Below, piece after piece: positions 63,982-64,000 of a stretch of DNA of 64,000 nt. The stretch is from DAOPXV01 sp964551445 (lineage in GTDB: Bacteria > Muiribacteriota > UBA9980). Position numbers and translations under genes: made by a program. The DNA lies in NCBI GenBank assembly GCA_964551445.1, contig CAZKCG010000001.1, positions 62,001 to 126,000 on the forward strand, in the 5' to 3' direction. A model generated the notes under the pieces. That model was not told the DNA's origin, ran no database searches, and saw nothing but the letters and a program-made list of their open reading frames with translations. Position 1 is the first letter of the stretch; the number at the start of each line of letters is the position of its first letter.

Positions 63982-64000
63982 CTATATATTCAATTCCTTA

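Overview
The window is bacterial chromosome with dense gene packing, nearly all on the minus strand, and strong AGGAGG-type ribosome binding sites. It looks like an uncultured, motile, anaerobic or facultative diderm. The evidence is two enormous lipobox proteins, chemoreceptors with polyHAMP linkers, a four-subunit group 3b-type (sulfhydrogenase-like) NiFe hydrogenase with a full hypABCDEF set, B12-dependent methionine synthase, and many two-component genes. I cannot place it in a phylum from sequence alone. No rRNA, tRNA, CRISPR array, insertion sequence or phage gene was seen.

Region 1 (1-24.5 kb): two giant lipoprotein genes in tandem on the minus strand. The upstream one is 5440 residues. 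It has four chitobiase/hexosaminidase-C-like domains, 31 Ig-like repeats arranged in a higher-order 14-repeat period, a seven-bladed propeller and a set of FN3-like domains. The downstream one is at least 2704 residues, runs off the left edge and shares several domain types with the first.

Region 2 (24.5-36.9 kb): signalling genes around housekeeping genes. An OmpR/PhoB-type regulator has a near-consensus promoter and a strong terminator. Next comes an array of four 11-bp direct repeats upstream of a degenerate receiver gene, which itself precedes the giant lipoproteins. On the other side, metH is followed by a receiver-kinase and two tandem membrane kinases whose catalytic halves are almost identical. 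Then come pgi and a PAS hybrid kinase.

Region 3 (37.2-49.8 kb): one hydrogenase block, read right to left as hypF, hypC, a pseudopilin-like gene, hypD, hypE, hypA, hypB, a single-domain response regulator, a membrane kinase, then hydB-hydG-hydD-hydA and a strong terminator. Upstream of hypF lie an extended -10 promoter and a perfect CRP-type palindrome. The kinase stop codon abuts the hydB start, so sensing and hydrogenase synthesis look physically coupled.

Region 4 (50.3-60.5 kb): mostly plus-strand genes. They are a protein with a DUF5610-like C-terminus, two tandem 889- and 899-residue chemoreceptors with six alternating HAMP units each, and an orphan sensor with an extracytoplasmic domain and PAS but no output domain. 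A convergent minus-strand TPR/two-TM protein lies between. The upstream regions carry several perfect inverted repeats.

Region 5 (60.5-64 kb): recR, a two-TM potassium-channel-like protein with an atypical filter, and a Uup-type ABC-F ATPase, tightly packed as an operon.
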